Source: Desulfolucanica intricata
GTDB lineage: Bacteria; Bacillota; Desulfotomaculia; Desulfotomaculales; Desulfofarciminaceae
DNA: 64,000 nt
Assembly (NCBI RefSeq): GCF_001592105.1
Contig: NZ_BCWE01000008.1
Location: 1-64,000 of the forward strand
Reading direction: 5' to 3'
The notes under the pieces were generated by a model, which saw only the letters and a program-made list of their open reading frames with translations, was not told where the DNA came from and did no database searches. Positions 1 to 7,791 of the stretch are shown in pieces (position 1 is the first letter of the stretch; each line of letters begins with the position of its first letter). The position numbers were made by a program, and so were the translations under genes.

Positions 1-603
1 ACCCCGAGTTCGATAATAAGCTTAAAAACATCCTCAATAGAGACTTTAATCCAAAGGCACCCAACACTGTTTGGGTTACGGATATAACCTATATTTACAC
101 CCTATCCGGATTTGTCTATCTAACTAGCGTGATGGACCTGTTTTCTAGGAAAATCATAGGCTGGCAAGTATCGGATAGTTTATCCACAGAGCATGTATTA
201 AAGGCCATAGAAAAAGCTAAAGCGAATCGAAAAATTAGTCAACCCGTAGTTATCCACAGTGACCGTGGGTGCCAATTTGTATCTAAAAGCTACCTTGAAG
301 CTACACCAGCAGCACATTTTATCCACAGTTACTCAAATAAGGGTAACCCATGGGACAACGCATGTATCGAAGCCTTCCATGCCTTAATAAAGCGTGAATG
401 GCTCAACCGGTATGTGATAAAAAATGTTAGCCATGCTCATAACTTAGTGTTTGAGTATATAGAGACTTTTTACAATACTGTTAGAATTCATGAACATTGT
501 GGTATGAGGTCACCTTATGATTTCGAAAACACTTTAGTGTGTTAAACTACTAAACTAGGATTATTTCTACTTTTAATTTGTCCGATATCTTGACAGAAGA
601 CCA
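1..603 (+). mobile_element. IS3-family insertion sequence, right end
   Basis: The window opens inside an IS3-family element. It holds the 3' part of the OrfB transposase followed by about 58 non-coding bases. The right end is placed at 603 because the sequence there finishes in CA, as IS3-family ends do, and the next base is the interior of a CRISPR repeat. The left end lies outside the window, so terminal inverted repeats and target duplication cannot be compared. The exact end is an inference from the repeat boundary. Confidence 0.75.
3..545 (+). CDS. IS3-family transposase OrfB (5' truncated by window)
   Basis: DDE integrase-type transposase, C-terminal part. The open frame continues upstream of the first internal ATG (129) to the window edge. 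The catalytic core is visible: D in VTDITY, D in HSDRGCQF and E in CIEAFHALIKRE, with the RIHEHCGMRSPYDFE ending typical of IS150/IS3-group OrfB. OrfB is normally made by frameshifting from OrfA, which lies outside the window. No internal stop is seen, so the visible part could be functional. It lies next to a CRISPR repeat that the element has interrupted. Confidence 0.9.
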   Translation, partial: PEFDNKLKNILNRDFNPKAPNTVWVTDITYIYTLSGFVYLTSVMDLFSRKIIGWQVSDSLSTEHVLKAIEKAKANRKISQPVVIHSDRGCQFVSKSYLEATPAAHFIHSYSNKGNPWDNACIEAFHALIKREWLNRYVIKNVSHAHNLVFEYIETFYNTVRIHEHCGMRSPYDFENTLVC

Positions 604-755
604 TACCTATGAGGAATTGAAACTAAAAATCTCTTGCATTTTCTTTGTGTTTTGTTATAGTTTTTAGCCTACCTATGAGGAATTGAAACCAGTGAAGTTA
701 TAATTATTTTGTTTCATTATTGAAAGTTTTTAGCCTACCTATGAGGAATTGAAAT
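604..755 (+). CRISPR. CRISPR array remnant, three repeats, first one truncated
   Basis: The 30-bp repeat starts GTTTTTAGCC and ends TACCTATGAGGAATTGAAAC. Copies: 604-623 (only the last 20 bases, interrupted by the IS element), 660-689 (complete) and 726-755 (complete except that the last base is T instead of C). The two spacers are both 36 bp (624-659 and 690-725). The ATTGAAAC 3' end is the usual 8-nt crRNA handle of type I-B-like repeats, which gives a + orientation; the degenerate last repeat marks the leader-distal end. No cas gene is in the window. Any leader and further repeats would lie left of the IS element. Confidence 0.92.
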
Positions 756-787
756 AATGACCTGAAAAATCCTGAGTATGATTTTTA

Positions 788-882
788 CTATGGGCTGCAC
801 ACCAAGTTGCTCCGCTTTGACCACTTGCCCTAAAATCGGCTATCCGGGCTTCCCTTTCTTGTCGTAATTTTGATTTGGTCAT
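788..882 (-). pseudogene. IS66-type accessory protein TnpA fragment
   Basis: Reading minus from 882, the translation begins MTKSKLRQEREARIAD and continues to a GATWCAAHS stretch. This is the N-terminal signature of the small IS66-family TnpA (usually MTK-x-LR-x-E-W-E-ARI, then SG-x-WC). Similarity stops after about 30 residues, roughly 30-45 bases before the last CRISPR repeat, and no TnpB or TnpC follows. It is a broken relic. Identification rests on a short motif only. Confidence 0.55.
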
Positions 883-996
883 TGTATAATCTTTCCAATA
901 TGTTTGTTTGGGGAAGATTATCTCATAGATTAAGCGGCAAATACAGGTGTGAATTTTTTGACGCTTACCCTTCAAAAAGAAGGTTTTTATTTTTTT

Positions 997-1020
997 TAAC
1001 TGTGATTAAAGTCACAGTTA
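997..1020. promoter_or_regulatory. CRP/FNR-type palindromic operator upstream of hcp copy 1
   Basis: A perfect inverted repeat: TAACTGTGA, six bases, TCACAGTTA. The TGTGA-N6-TCACA core is the recognition pattern of CRP/FNR-superfamily regulators; HcpR of that family controls hcp genes in Desulfovibrio and others. Its centre is about 165 bp before the hcp start. A CATATTAG-like -10 about 30 bp downstream would put the site near -41.5, the class II activator position. Function is inferred. Confidence 0.7.
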
Positions 1021-1172
1021 AATAGTTATCCATTTCATATTAGCCCCGGGGAAAAGATGATAACATCTCCTTAGAAAGATAAAACATTAACTAAGCCAGT
1101 TAACTTACCGAATTCCAGCAATTAATTATTTAAAAAATATACCATTTTAATAATTTATAAGGAGGAATTTTA

Positions 1173-2531
1173 ATGTTTTGTTATCAATGTGAACAAACAC
1201 CCCGGGGTGGCTGCACCAAAATAGGAGTATGTGGTAAGAATGAGGATATTGCCAGCTTACAGGATACTATTATCTTCGGACTTAAAGGTGTATCAGCTTA
1301 TGCTGTACATGCCAGGGAGCTTGGCTATGAAGATCCTGAAGTAAATGCAATTGTTCATGAAGCATTGTTTAAGACACTTACAAATACCAATTTTAATTTG
1401 CAGGAAAATATTGAGACTGCCCTTAGTGTTGGGACTGCTTGTGTGAAGGTTATGGATTTACTGGATAAAGCTCATGTTACTGAGTTGGGTGAACCTGTAC
1501 CGGTAATTGTTTCTCAAGATAAAGTGGAAGGACACTGCATTTTGGTGTCCGGTCATGATTTGTTAGTTTTAAAAGAACTGCTAAAACAAACAGAAGGTAA
1601 GGGCATTAATATATATACTCACTCGGAAATGCTGCCTGCACACGGATATCCGGAACTGAAAAAATACAAGCATCTTAAGGGTAATGTCGGTAAAGCCTGG
1701 TATGATCAAAGACAGCTGTTTGAAAGTTTCCCGGGTGCAATTTTGATGACTACTAACTGTATTATGCCTATTAAAAACAAAAGTTATGGTGATCGGCTGT
1801 TTACCTATTTAGTTGCAGGTGTAGAAGGTGCGCAGAAAATTGAAGGAACCGACTTTACGCCGGTTATTGAAAAAGCACTTTCATTACCACCGGCCAATAT
1901 TCAATCTGATAAAAAATTAACTACAGGTTATCATCACTTAAATGTATTGCCTTTGGCATCTGAAATTGTTAAAGCTGTAAAAGCCGGTAAAATTAGACGT
2001 TTCTTTGTTATCGCCGGCTGTGATGCACCGACCAGGGGAAGGGATTACTACAGAGAACTGGCAGTGTCAATTCCTAAGGACTGTATAATCCTGACTACCT
2101 CTTGTGGAAAATACCGGTTTAATGATATTGATTTCGGTACGATTAAGGGAACCGGTATTCCAAGATTTATAGACCTTGGACAGTGCAATAATTCCGGTTC
2201 GGCTGTAAAGATCGCCATGGCTTTAGCAGAAGCCTTTAATTGCGGTGTAAATGACTTGCCGTTAACTATCGTACTATCCTGGTTTGAGCAAAAAGCTGTG
2301 GCTATTCTCTTGGGTCTCTTTAGTCTGGGTATAAAAAATATGTATGTGGGCCCCAAACTTCCGGAATTTTTAACACCCGGTGTTGTTGATGTATTACAGA
2401 GAGAATTTAACCTGCAATTAATTAGCGGTGATGCCCGGGCGGATTTAGCTAAGATGCTTGGTCCGTCTCCCAAGACTAAAGGTTTATTTGCAAAAATTGG
2501 AGAACTGTTAAGATTAAAGAAAGCTCAATAA
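1173..2531 (+). CDS. hcp: Hydroxylamine reductase / hybrid cluster protein, copy 1
   Basis: Hybrid-cluster protein, a cytoplasmic Fe-S/oxo enzyme with NO reductase and hydroxylamine reductase activity in characterised members. The N-terminal [4Fe-4S] motif is C3-x2-C6-x7-C14-x5-C20. Likely hybrid-cluster ligands appear in order: His in VEGHCILVSGHD, Glu in THSEML, then Cys in TTNC, IAGC, TTSC and LGQC, and Glu/Lys in SWFEQKA. At 452 aa it is much shorter than the ~550-aa class I/II proteins and fits the short class III form lacking part of the helical N-domain. RBS is AAGGAGGA, start ATG. It is nearly identical to the copy at 6274 but carries about 22 extra C-terminal residues. No hcr reductase gene is adjacent. 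Confidence 0.95.
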   Translation: MFCYQCEQTPRGGCTKIGVCGKNEDIASLQDTIIFGLKGVSAYAVHARELGYEDPEVNAIVHEALFKTLTNTNFNLQENIETALSVGTACVKVMDLLDKAHVTELGEPVPVIVSQDKVEGHCILVSGHDLLVLKELLKQTEGKGINIYTHSEMLPAHGYPELKKYKHLKGNVGKAWYDQRQLFESFPGAILMTTNCIMPIKNKSYGDRLFTYLVAGVEGAQKIEGTDFTPVIEKALSLPPANIQSDKKLTTGYHHLNVLPLASEIVKAVKAGKIRRFFVIAGCDAPTRGRDYYRELAVSIPKDCIILTTSCGKYRFNDIDFGTIKGTGIPRFIDLGQCNNSGSAVKIAMALAEAFNCGVNDLPLTIVLSWFEQKAVAILLGLFSLGIKNMYVGPKLPEFLTPGVVDVLQREFNLQLISGDARADLAKMLGPSPKTKGLFAKIGELLRLKKAQ

Positions 2532-2546
2532 CTGTAGAGTAAAATC

Positions 2547-2575
2547 AAGGGGTGGTTCCGGCCGCCCTTTTAAAT
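2547..2575 (+). terminator. Possible terminator of hcp copy 1
   Basis: A GC-rich hairpin with arms AAGGG-G-TGG and CCG-CCCTT around TTCCGG, followed by TTTTAAATT, lies 16 bp after the hcp stop. Confidence 0.55.
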
Positions 2576-2639
2576 TATATATGTTTGGAAATAATTTTGG
2601 GGTGAACCGTTGGGATTGACAAAAATAAATAAAAATTAG

Positions 2640-2673
2640 AAAAAGACCTTCACTTAGAAGAAGGTCTTTATTA
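2640..2673 (+). terminator. Rho-independent terminator at the intron insertion point
   Basis: AAAGACCTTC and GAAGGTCTTT form a 10-bp stem around a short loop, followed by ATTAT. The group II intron begins three bases after the hairpin. Which gene it originally served is unclear. Confidence 0.65.
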
Positions 2674-2675
2674 TG

Positions 2676-4119
2676 TGCGACGGGCAGTCGCATCCGTTGT
2701 GTATTAACACAACAATTAGCTGTTAAGGACAGCGGTTACGTTACGGAAGTAAAAACGAACCTAGAGTCCCGATAGCATAATCTCGGAGGTGAAATTCCTT
2801 CCCCGGGAGCGGCGGTGCAACCCGGGAAGCCTGGTCTAGGGCAGACTCGTGAGGGGCTGTCTGAAGGAGACGCGGGAACCGTGAGGACCGTAGGCGGACG
2901 AGCAGACCCAAATGCGAAAGCGTGAAGCATGAACGGCCGGGCAGGGCGGCGACTGTGCGTAAATAACGGGAAGCCAGTATCTGCTAATCAGTGAACCGTC
3001 CGGGTAGCAGAGGTCTGTCAGGTGATGATGCTGGGTATGTTCGGAAGGTGGATGCGATGACCCCGTGAGATCTCCGCCCTTGCCTACAGGGGTGGCGACA
3101 TATAAGGTTATGCCGAAATTGTTGCCACGGGCGGAGAAGTCAGACGCCTCAATAGTACGGAAGTACGGGGATGACCAAACGTTTCCGGAACGGAAGGGAG
3201 GCGACCTCGTGGCTTCACACAGGTAAAAGCTGTGTAATGTTAACATGTACGTTACTGCGGTAAAAACGAACTGAAAGAACACAGATGAGGGGTGTGAAAT
3301 AGGATTGGGTAATCAAGAGCTAAAACTCAAGTGGCATAGCATTTATGGACAAATACTTCGTGACCGGGCACTCATGGCAGCATGGCAGAAAGTTAAGAAG
3401 AACAAGGGGACTGGAGGTATCGATGGGGAAACAATTACAAGTTACGATAAAAACATCGACGCCAATATCCAGAACCTACTGTAGAAGCTAAAGGCAAAAG
3501 AGTATAAACCATCGCCAGTGCGGCGTGTTTACATTCCCAAGAAAAATGGGAAGATGAGGCCGCTTGGCATCCCCACACTGGAAGACAGGATTGTTCAGCA
3601 AACAGTGGTAGATATCCTTCAACCTAAATTTGAGAATGGTATCTTTCACAGATGGTCATGTGGATATCACTCCAATCTAGGGGCAACCAGAGTAGTTCAG
3701 CCGCTATGCGGACGACTTCCTGCTCTTTGCAAAAACCGAGGAAGAGATAAAAAAGGCAGCTCAGATAGCAAAAGAAACCTTACATGAACTGGGATTAGAG
3801 GTTTCTACGGAGAAAACACGTATCGTGGACTTCGATAAAGAATTTTGACTTTCTGGGCTTCACCTTCGGGCATTGGCGTAAGCGAAAGAAGGATGGCAGA
3901 CCATACTTCCTCGCCCAGCCAAAAGAAAGCACGTGAAAGGACTTCCGGCAAAAGATCAAGGCCAGGAATATTACACTCCTGACCTTGTCCGCAAAATGCA
4001 GTACGCCCAGAGACTAGCGACCTATTAACCAATTTAATCTCGTTGGTAAGCCGTATGCCTTAATAGGGCACGTGCGGTTTGATGAGGGGGAAGCCATGCG
4101 AGTGGTTTCCCTACTCTAT
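2676..4119 (+). mobile_element. Degraded group II intron
   Basis: The 5' end starts GTGCGACGGGC, matching the GUGYG consensus. About 600 bp of structured RNA follows, then a broken reverse-transcriptase gene. Domain V is recognisable at 4048-4080 (AAGCCGTATGC ... GCACGTGCGGTTT), and domain VI at about 4081-4119 ends CTACTCTAT, matching the usual terminal AY. The ribozyme ends look intact, but the encoded protein is inactivated, so it could at most be mobilised in trans. It sits directly after a terminator hairpin, as group IIC introns do, although I cannot assign the class from sequence alone. Confidence 0.85.
3305..4025 (+). pseudogene. ltrA: Group II intron-encoded reverse transcriptase/maturase, broken
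   Basis: A TTG-initiated frame at 3305 encodes the N-terminus (WQKVKKNKGTGGIDG) but stops at TAG 3482-3484, where the family continues. After it come [23 protein letters not shown] and GYHSN motifs (RT blocks 1-2). Near 3700 the frame jumps straight to [12 protein letters not shown] (RT block 5, 3702 onward), so blocks 3-4 are deleted. A further frame change near 3845 precedes DFLGFTF and the maturase-like tail. At least three lesions make this a clear pseudogene. Confidence 0.88.
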
Positions 4120-4147
4120 TACCCTATATAGTCTAAGGTGCCTTTTT

Positions 4148-4732
4148 CTAAGGGTTACTCCGGTGTTTGACGTTATATTTTCTTCTGTTCCTACTCCATT
4201 TAATTATATATCCCATTACCAGAGCCGCACATATTTTACCTAAAATTGCTCCGCCAATAACATCAAGAGGATAACTTATACCCGCGTAAATCCTGGAGTA
4301 TCCTATAATTAAAGCTAATAATAAAATGCAGGACTTAAATATAGTATTATTACTATTTGCTAAAATGACGGTAACTGCGGCAAAAGCTAAGGATGTTTGA
4401 ACGGAAGGAAATGATGGAGTGGACGGTTTATTCAATAATAAGTCTACCATCAATATATCAGATGGGCGCGGCCGGTCCACCAAAATTTTTATTATTTCGG
4501 ATAAACCCCATGCTAAAGCCATTGATAATATTCCCCAAAAGAATACTCTTTGGCCGTTCCTGCCTTTGAAAGCACCAAAGTAAAGCAAAATTAAAAGCCA
4601 TATAACCCCTTTTTGAGCAAGGTAATCTATCCAGGGTATTAAATAGTCAAAAAAAGATATTCTTTGAATTAATATAACGTAATTAAAAATTAAATTATCT
4701 AAGTCAAGGAGTTTAGTAAAAAATTTGTCCAT
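4148..4732 (-). CDS. PAP2-superfamily-like membrane protein lacking both catalytic histidines
   Basis: A 194-aa integral membrane protein with the PAP2 (phosphatidic acid phosphatase/undecaprenyl-PP phosphatase) layout: four to five hydrophobic segments and the three motifs K82-x4-R87-P88, PSFPS-VQ-TS (106-114) and SR-x5-S-x3-D (146-157). The first motif is intact. In the second, the invariant His (PSGH) is replaced by Gln112; in the third, the nucleophilic His is replaced by Ser153. Both changes are clear at the codon level (CAA, AGT). The family reaction needs both histidines, so this is probably a non-catalytic relative or one with altered chemistry. It stands alone on the minus strand between the intron and an exonuclease. 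Confidence 0.8.
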   Translation of the reverse strand: MDKFFTKLLDLDNLIFNYVILIQRISFFDYLIPWIDYLAQKGVIWLLILLYFGAFKGRNGQRVFFWGILSMALAWGLSEIIKILVDRPRPSDILMVDLLLNKPSTPSFPSVQTSLAFAAVTVILANSNNTIFKSCILLLALIIGYSRIYAGISYPLDVIGGAILGKICAALVMGYIIKWSRNRRKYNVKHRSNP

Positions 4733-4965
4733 AAAAATATACCTCGATATTTATTACTCAAATTAATTCTAATTTCAAATCTACCAAAAGTAAAGAAGTT
4801 TATGGTATTGTAACTATAATGAGGTAACAACCTGTGATATTCCGGAAGGGATTGTTTGTAGGAAGTAGTGAAAAAATAATCTATGGTGGTACTCAGTATA
4901 ATGAAAAAGCTATAGTTATTGAGTGATAATCAAAAGATGAACAGCAGAAAGGTGAATATCAAGTA

Positions 4966-5502
4966 ATGAATTACATAATTTACGATTTAGAATTAAATTG
5001 TTCTCACAAAAAAGGTGATATTCCGGAGATTATAGAAATTGGAGCAGTTAAAATTAATGAAAATCTAAAAATAGTTGATACTTTCGGTTTTTTTGTTAAA
5101 CCTAAATTATGTAAAAAGATATCCCCGTTTATAAGAAAAAAAACCAAAATAAGGCAAAAGGATATTGATTCAGCCAAATATTTTGTAATTGTATTGAAAA
5201 AATTTCAGCGTTGGATTGGCAAAAACTATGTTTTATGTTCCTGGGGAAGAGATGATAAAACTCATTTAAAACGCAACTGTGAAATTTATAAATTACCTAC
5301 TAAATGGCTAGATAAACATGTTGATATTCAAAAGCAATATACTTTATTATTTCAAAGACCACAACATAATCAAATTGGTTTGAAAGATGCATTAGATATG
5401 TTAAATATAAGAATAACAGAAAGACCTCATAGAGCATTAATTGATGCAAAATATACAGCAAAGATATTTATTAAAATATTTGATAACTTAAATTTCGAAT
5501 AA
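4966..5502 (+). CDS. DEDDh-family 3'-5' exonuclease (KapD/DnaQ-like)
   Basis: A 178-aa RNase T/DnaQ-fold exonuclease without fused domains. ExoI motif is YDLELN (D7, E9), followed by IIEIGAVKI; ExoII is around SWGRDDKTHL; ExoIII has HRALIDAKYTA with the His and Asp expected for the DEDDh subgroup. Single-domain members of this kind trim DNA or RNA 3' ends, and KapD-like ones occur in sporulating bacilli. The gene is notably AT-rich compared with the housekeeping genes nearby, which may indicate acquisition. It converges on the CBS gene with a shared terminator. Substrate is unknown. Confidence 0.82.
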   Translation: MNYIIYDLELNCSHKKGDIPEIIEIGAVKINENLKIVDTFGFFVKPKLCKKISPFIRKKTKIRQKDIDSAKYFVIVLKKFQRWIGKNYVLCSWGRDDKTHLKRNCEIYKLPTKWLDKHVDIQKQYTLLFQRPQHNQIGLKDALDMLNIRITERPHRALIDAKYTAKIFIKIFDNLNFE

Positions 5503-5506
5503 ATAA

Positions 5507-5537
5507 AAGGCAAAGGATACATCCTTTGCCTTAAAAA
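5507..5537. terminator. Bidirectional terminator
   Basis: AAGGCAAAGGAT-ACA-TCCTTTGCCTT is a near-perfect 12-bp stem with A/T tracts on both sides, between the convergent exonuclease and CBS genes. Confidence 0.85.
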
Positions 5538-5541
5538 CATT

Positions 5542-5976
5542 TTACATCTGTGGGGAGGCGGGTTCGGATATTTGAGAAAGGGCTTGACCGGCTTCATTTT
5601 GATAATTATTTTGAACAGCTAAATCTCCTAAAGAAACAATACCGGCAAGTTTATTGTTTTCGACTACCGGTAAGCGGCGAATTTGTTTATTAGCCATTAA
5701 TTGAGAGGCTTCGTGGACATCCATTTGTGGAGTTGCAGTTACAATGTTCTTAGACATAACTGTTTCAACTTTTGTGGTTTTGGGATCCATGCCTTTTGCA
5801 GTTGTTCTTAAAGCTATATCCCTGTCAGTAAGCATTCCGACACATTGACCGTTTTGTACTACAGGTACAGAACCGACATTATACTGACTCATAATTTGGG
5901 CGGCTTCAGACACTGATTGCTGCGGTGTTACTGTAGCTACATTTGTAGTCATGAGCTCTTGAAGTGATTGAGCCAT
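5542..5976 (-). CDS. Tandem CBS-domain protein
   Basis: A 144-aa stand-alone protein with two CBS domains (about residues 1-57 and 70-125) that should fold as one Bateman module binding adenine nucleotides. Each copy has the usual signatures: V-x-PVV, G-x-LTDRDIALR in the first and RRLPVVE-NKL-GIVSLGDLA in the second. The start is set at the inner ATG (MAQSLQEL), seven bases after GGGAGGG; the ATG 18 bases upstream overlaps this RBS region. The C-terminal tail is Gln/Ser/Pro-rich. Such proteins are often stress-induced in Firmicutes; the partner is unknown. Confidence 0.88.
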   Translation of the reverse strand: MAQSLQELMTTNVATVTPQQSVSEAAQIMSQYNVGSVPVVQNGQCVGMLTDRDIALRTTAKGMDPKTTKVETVMSKNIVTATPQMDVHEASQLMANKQIRRLPVVENNKLAGIVSLGDLAVQNNYQNEAGQALSQISEPASPQM

Positions 5977-6100
5977 TATCATTCCCTCCCACATATTTTT
6001 TAGTACATAATTAGAATCCCAATTTAGTTTATTGTTTATACACAGCAGTGATATACAAAAATATTGTAATGGTTATGATGCAAGCAAGTTCCTCCTGCAA

Positions 6101-6116
6101 TGTGAGCAAAATCACT
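6101..6116. promoter_or_regulatory. CRP/FNR-type operator upstream of hcp copy 2
   Basis: TGTGA-GCAAAA-TCACT has the same half-sites and 6-bp spacer as the perfect palindrome before hcp copy 1. Its centre is also about 165 bp before the start codon. A CATATTTATA element about 30 bp downstream is a candidate -10. Beyond it both leaders share a CCGGGGA...ATGATAA block. This one is less symmetric than its counterpart. Confidence 0.6.
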
Positions 6117-6273
6117 TCTACTCAGTTAAGTAACTCATATTTATACCGGGGAGAAAATGATAATATTGGGTTAAGAAAAAAGCAAGTGTTGGAACAAGAA
6201 ATGTAAAATAGCTAACTTAATAAATATCTAATTTATAAATAAATTTACATTATTATACAAGGAGGAATCTTTA

Positions 6274-7566
6274 ATGTTTTGTTATCAATGTGAACAGACT
6301 CCCAAAGGCGGCTGCACTAAGGTAGGGGTGTGCGGTAAGAACGAAGATATTGCCAGCCTGCAGGATACTATTATTTTTGGTCTTAAGGGTGTAGCGGCTT
6401 ATGCAGTTCATGCCAGAGAGTTAGGCTGCACTGACCCCGAAGTGGATGCTGTAACTCAGGAAGCCTTATTTAAGACCCTGACAAACACTAACTTTAACTT
6501 GCAGGAAAATATTGAAACTGCCCTTAAAGTAGGTTCTGCTGCTGTAAAAGTTATGGATCTATTGGATAAGGCTCATATTAATGAATTAGGTGTACCGGTA
6601 CCGGTAACTGTATCCCAGGATAAAGTGGAAGGTCATTGTATTCTTGTATCCGGTCACGATTTATTGGCCTTAAAAGAGCTTTTGAAGCAGACCGAAGGAA
6701 AAGGCATTAATATTTATACTCACTCTGAAATGTTACCGGCTCACGGGTACCCGGAATTGAAGAAATACCCACATTTAAAAGGTAATGTAGGTAAAGCCTG
6801 GTATGATCAGAGACAACTTTTTGAGGCTTTTCCCGGTGCTATTTTAGTAACCACAAACTGCATTATGCCAATAAATAATAAAACTTACGGGGATCGCCTG
6901 TTTACCTATCTGGTGGCAGGAGTAGATGGTGCTCAAAAAATCAAAGGCACCGATTTCACTCCTGTAATTGAAAAGGCTCTCTCATTACCACCGGCGGAGA
7001 TTAAATCAGATAAGGTATTAACTACAGGATATCACCACTTAAATGTATTACCTCTTGCGCCTCAAATAGTAGAAGCTGTTAAGAGCGGTAAAATTAAACG
7101 ATTCTTTGTAATTGCCGGGTGTGATTCACCTACTAAAGGAAGAGATTACTACAGGGAATTAGCTTTGGCGGTACCCAAAGATTGCGTAATTTTAACCACT
7201 TCCTGTGGTAAATACCGCTTCAATGATATTGACTTCGGTACCATTGAAGGCACAGGTATCCCGAGATTTATTGACTTGGGGCAGTGTAATAACTCCGGCT
7301 CGGCAGTGAAAATTGCCCTTGCTTTAGCTGAAGCTTTTAATTGTGGTGTTAATGATTTACCCCTAACCATTGTGTTATCATGGTTTGAGCAAAAAGCAGT
7401 AGCTATTTTGTTAGGACTGTTCAGTCTTGGTGTTAAAAATATGTACATCGGGCCTAAAGCACCGGAATTCTTAACCCCGGGAGTTGTTGAAGTATTGCAA
7501 AAAGAATTTAATTTGCAGTTAATTAGTGGTGATGCAAAGGCTGATCTGGCTAAGATGCTTGGTTAG
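6274..7566 (+). CDS. hcp: Hydroxylamine reductase / hybrid cluster protein, copy 2
   Basis: A second short (430-aa, class III-like) hybrid-cluster protein, nearly identical along its whole length to the product at 1173. The cysteine motif C3-x2-C6-x7-C14-x5-C20 and all likely hybrid-cluster ligands are conserved (His in VEGHC, Glu in THSEM, Cys in TTNC, IAGC, TTSC, LGQC and the Glu/Lys of SWFEQKA). It ends at DLAKMLG without the 22-residue tail of copy 1. RBS is AAGGAGGA. Most DNA differences are synonymous, so both copies appear to be under purifying selection. It has its own operator and terminator, hence independent transcription. A role in detoxifying NO or hydroxylamine is inferred from the family. 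Confidence 0.95.
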   Translation: MFCYQCEQTPKGGCTKVGVCGKNEDIASLQDTIIFGLKGVAAYAVHARELGCTDPEVDAVTQEALFKTLTNTNFNLQENIETALKVGSAAVKVMDLLDKAHINELGVPVPVTVSQDKVEGHCILVSGHDLLALKELLKQTEGKGINIYTHSEMLPAHGYPELKKYPHLKGNVGKAWYDQRQLFEAFPGAILVTTNCIMPINNKTYGDRLFTYLVAGVDGAQKIKGTDFTPVIEKALSLPPAEIKSDKVLTTGYHHLNVLPLAPQIVEAVKSGKIKRFFVIAGCDSPTKGRDYYRELALAVPKDCVILTTSCGKYRFNDIDFGTIEGTGIPRFIDLGQCNNSGSAVKIALALAEAFNCGVNDLPLTIVLSWFEQKAVAILLGLFSLGVKNMYIGPKAPEFLTPGVVEVLQKEFNLQLISGDAKADLAKMLG

Positions 7567-7581
7567 TTTTATATAAACAGA

Positions 7582-7613
7582 GCAGGGAGCGTGCATCGCA
7601 CGCTCCCTGCTTT
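7582..7613 (+). terminator. Terminator of hcp copy 2
   Basis: GCAGGGAGCGTGC-ATC-GCACGCTCCCTGC, a perfect 13-bp stem, is followed by TTTAT. Confidence 0.85.
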
Positions 7614-7653
7614 ATCAAAGGCATGGGAGCTGTTGCAGTAAAATAGCTTAACC

Positions 7654-7682
7654 TTGACAAGATATTGATATATGTATAAAAT
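7654..7682 (+). promoter_or_regulatory. Sigma-A promoter of the rplU operon
   Basis: TTGACA (7654-7659), a 17-bp spacer and TAAAAT (7677-7682). About 100 bp of leader separates it from rplU; that leader contains short complementary segments and could hold the L21 autoregulatory leader known in Firmicutes, which I cannot confirm. Confidence 0.75.
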
Positions 7683-7791
7683 AATAAACTGTAGGTAAGA
7701 AGCAATTTTTATCACCGCTCGAAACGGGTATTTAAAAGAGGACAGCTCTACCTGGTTTTCGGCGAGTCCTAAAAAAATGGGGGTATAGAAT

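Noticed and set aside
604-755. CRISPR repeats as generic intergenic repeats
   Set aside because: Constant 30-bp repeat, equal 36-bp unique spacers and the ATTGAAAC handle are specific to CRISPR.
2048-2473. 141-aa minus-strand ORF within hcp copy 1
   Set aside because: Antisense shadow of a conserved gene; the same shadow recurs in copy 2 at 7149-7448.
2836-3282. 148-aa minus-strand ORF
   Set aside because: It lies wholly in the structured RNA part of the group II intron; no RBS and no recognisable protein.
4733-4965. Possible peptide remnant before the exonuclease gene (SEKIIYGGTQYNEKAIVIE)
   Set aside because: Only about 20 codons, no start or homology I can name.
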